Source: Alcanivorax sp. (lineage in GTDB: Bacteria > Pseudomonadota > Gammaproteobacteria > Pseudomonadales > Alcanivoracaceae). Taken from it: DNA of 64,000 nt. The notes below the pieces were generated by a model. The model was not told where the DNA came from. It made no database searches and worked only from the letters and a program-made list of their open reading frames with translations. The DNA is taken from positions 47,751 through 111,750 of the forward strand of contig NZ_PBSH01000050.1 in assembly GCF_002726155.1 (NCBI RefSeq), read 5' to 3'. Position numbers and translations under genes: made by a program. Positions within the stretch are counted from its first letter, which is position 1. Each line of letters begins with the position of its first letter. Below are positions 63,931 to 64,000 of this stretch, in pieces.

Positions 63931-64000
63931 ATGAAGGTTCTTGTACCCATCAAGCGAGTCGTTGATTACAACGTCAAGGTTCGCGTGAAGGCTGACAACA
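63931..64000 (+). CDS. etfB: electron transfer flavoprotein beta subunit, N-terminal part
   Basis: The first 23 codons only; the gene runs off the right edge. MKVLVPIKRVVDYNVKVRVK is the characteristic start of EtfB, which with EtfA accepts electrons from acyl-CoA dehydrogenases. Ribosome binding site GAGGATCCT. Divergent from ETF-QO, the enzyme that re-oxidises ETF. Confidence 0.93.
   Translation, partial: MKVLVPIKRVVDYNVKVRVKADN

Overview
The window is a high-GC gammaproteobacterial chromosome segment. Gene order and protein flavour (kdsB-ptp-murB / rne / rluC-HAD-sppA / maf / yceD-rpmF-plsX-fabD-fabG-acpP-fabF-pabC-mltG-tmk-holB-pilZ-tatD, and an ETF/ETF-QO locus) resemble Pseudomonas and especially Alcanivorax-type marine hydrocarbon degraders. 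The genus is an inference from memory of gene content, not from a database search.

Layout. 1-8.4 kb: end of kdsB, a low-molecular-weight phosphatase and murB; then rne on the minus strand with a long leader, divergent from rluC-HAD-sppA. 8.4-19.7 kb: maf, then the fatty-acid/cell-envelope/replication cluster from yceD to tatD, followed by rmuC. 21.3-28.1 kb: accessory genes comprising a secreted trypsin-like protease with a GlyGly-CTERM tail, a YiiX-like protein, a class V aminotransferase, a TetR regulator with a DUF1285 protein, and a PP2C-kinase fusion. 28.2-38.6 kb: a complete nitrate assimilation locus with two paralogous NarK/NasA-type transporters, nirBD, an NAD(P)H/FAD electron-transfer subunit and the nitrate reductase nasA. 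Three sigma-54 promoter matches and NtrC-like sites spaced alike upstream of them suggest nitrogen control. 38.6-50 kb: a MITE-like element, a membrane redoxin, a K+ channel, an esterase, a 1,095-aa Cys-rich repeat lipoprotein, DAHP synthase, a sirtuin and a GNAT-nitrilase fusion. 50-52.5 kb: an AT-rich patch with two unrecognised genes, one of them bracketed by two direct copies of a ~140-bp element with terminal inverted repeats. 52.5-64 kb: membrane and secreted proteins, an amidohydrolase/HxlR pair, a GFA-family protein, a lipoprotein/beta-barrel protein, a PepSY membrane protein, an RsuA-type pseudouridine synthase, a DUF2236 protein, a LysR regulator, ETF-QO and the start of etfB.

Three repeat systems are dispersed between genes: heptamer arrays (variants GAAGCTA, CGAGCTA, GACGCCG), REP/REPIN elements (core TGTAGGAGC...CTTGAGG...CGAA) and the MITE-like elements. 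The most interesting candidates for undescribed biology are the 11.5-unit Cys-rich repeat lipoprotein, the PP2C-kinase attached to the nitrate locus, the AT-rich gene between twin MITEs, the lipoprotein/beta-barrel hybrid, and candidate leaderless transcription of yceD and rluC.
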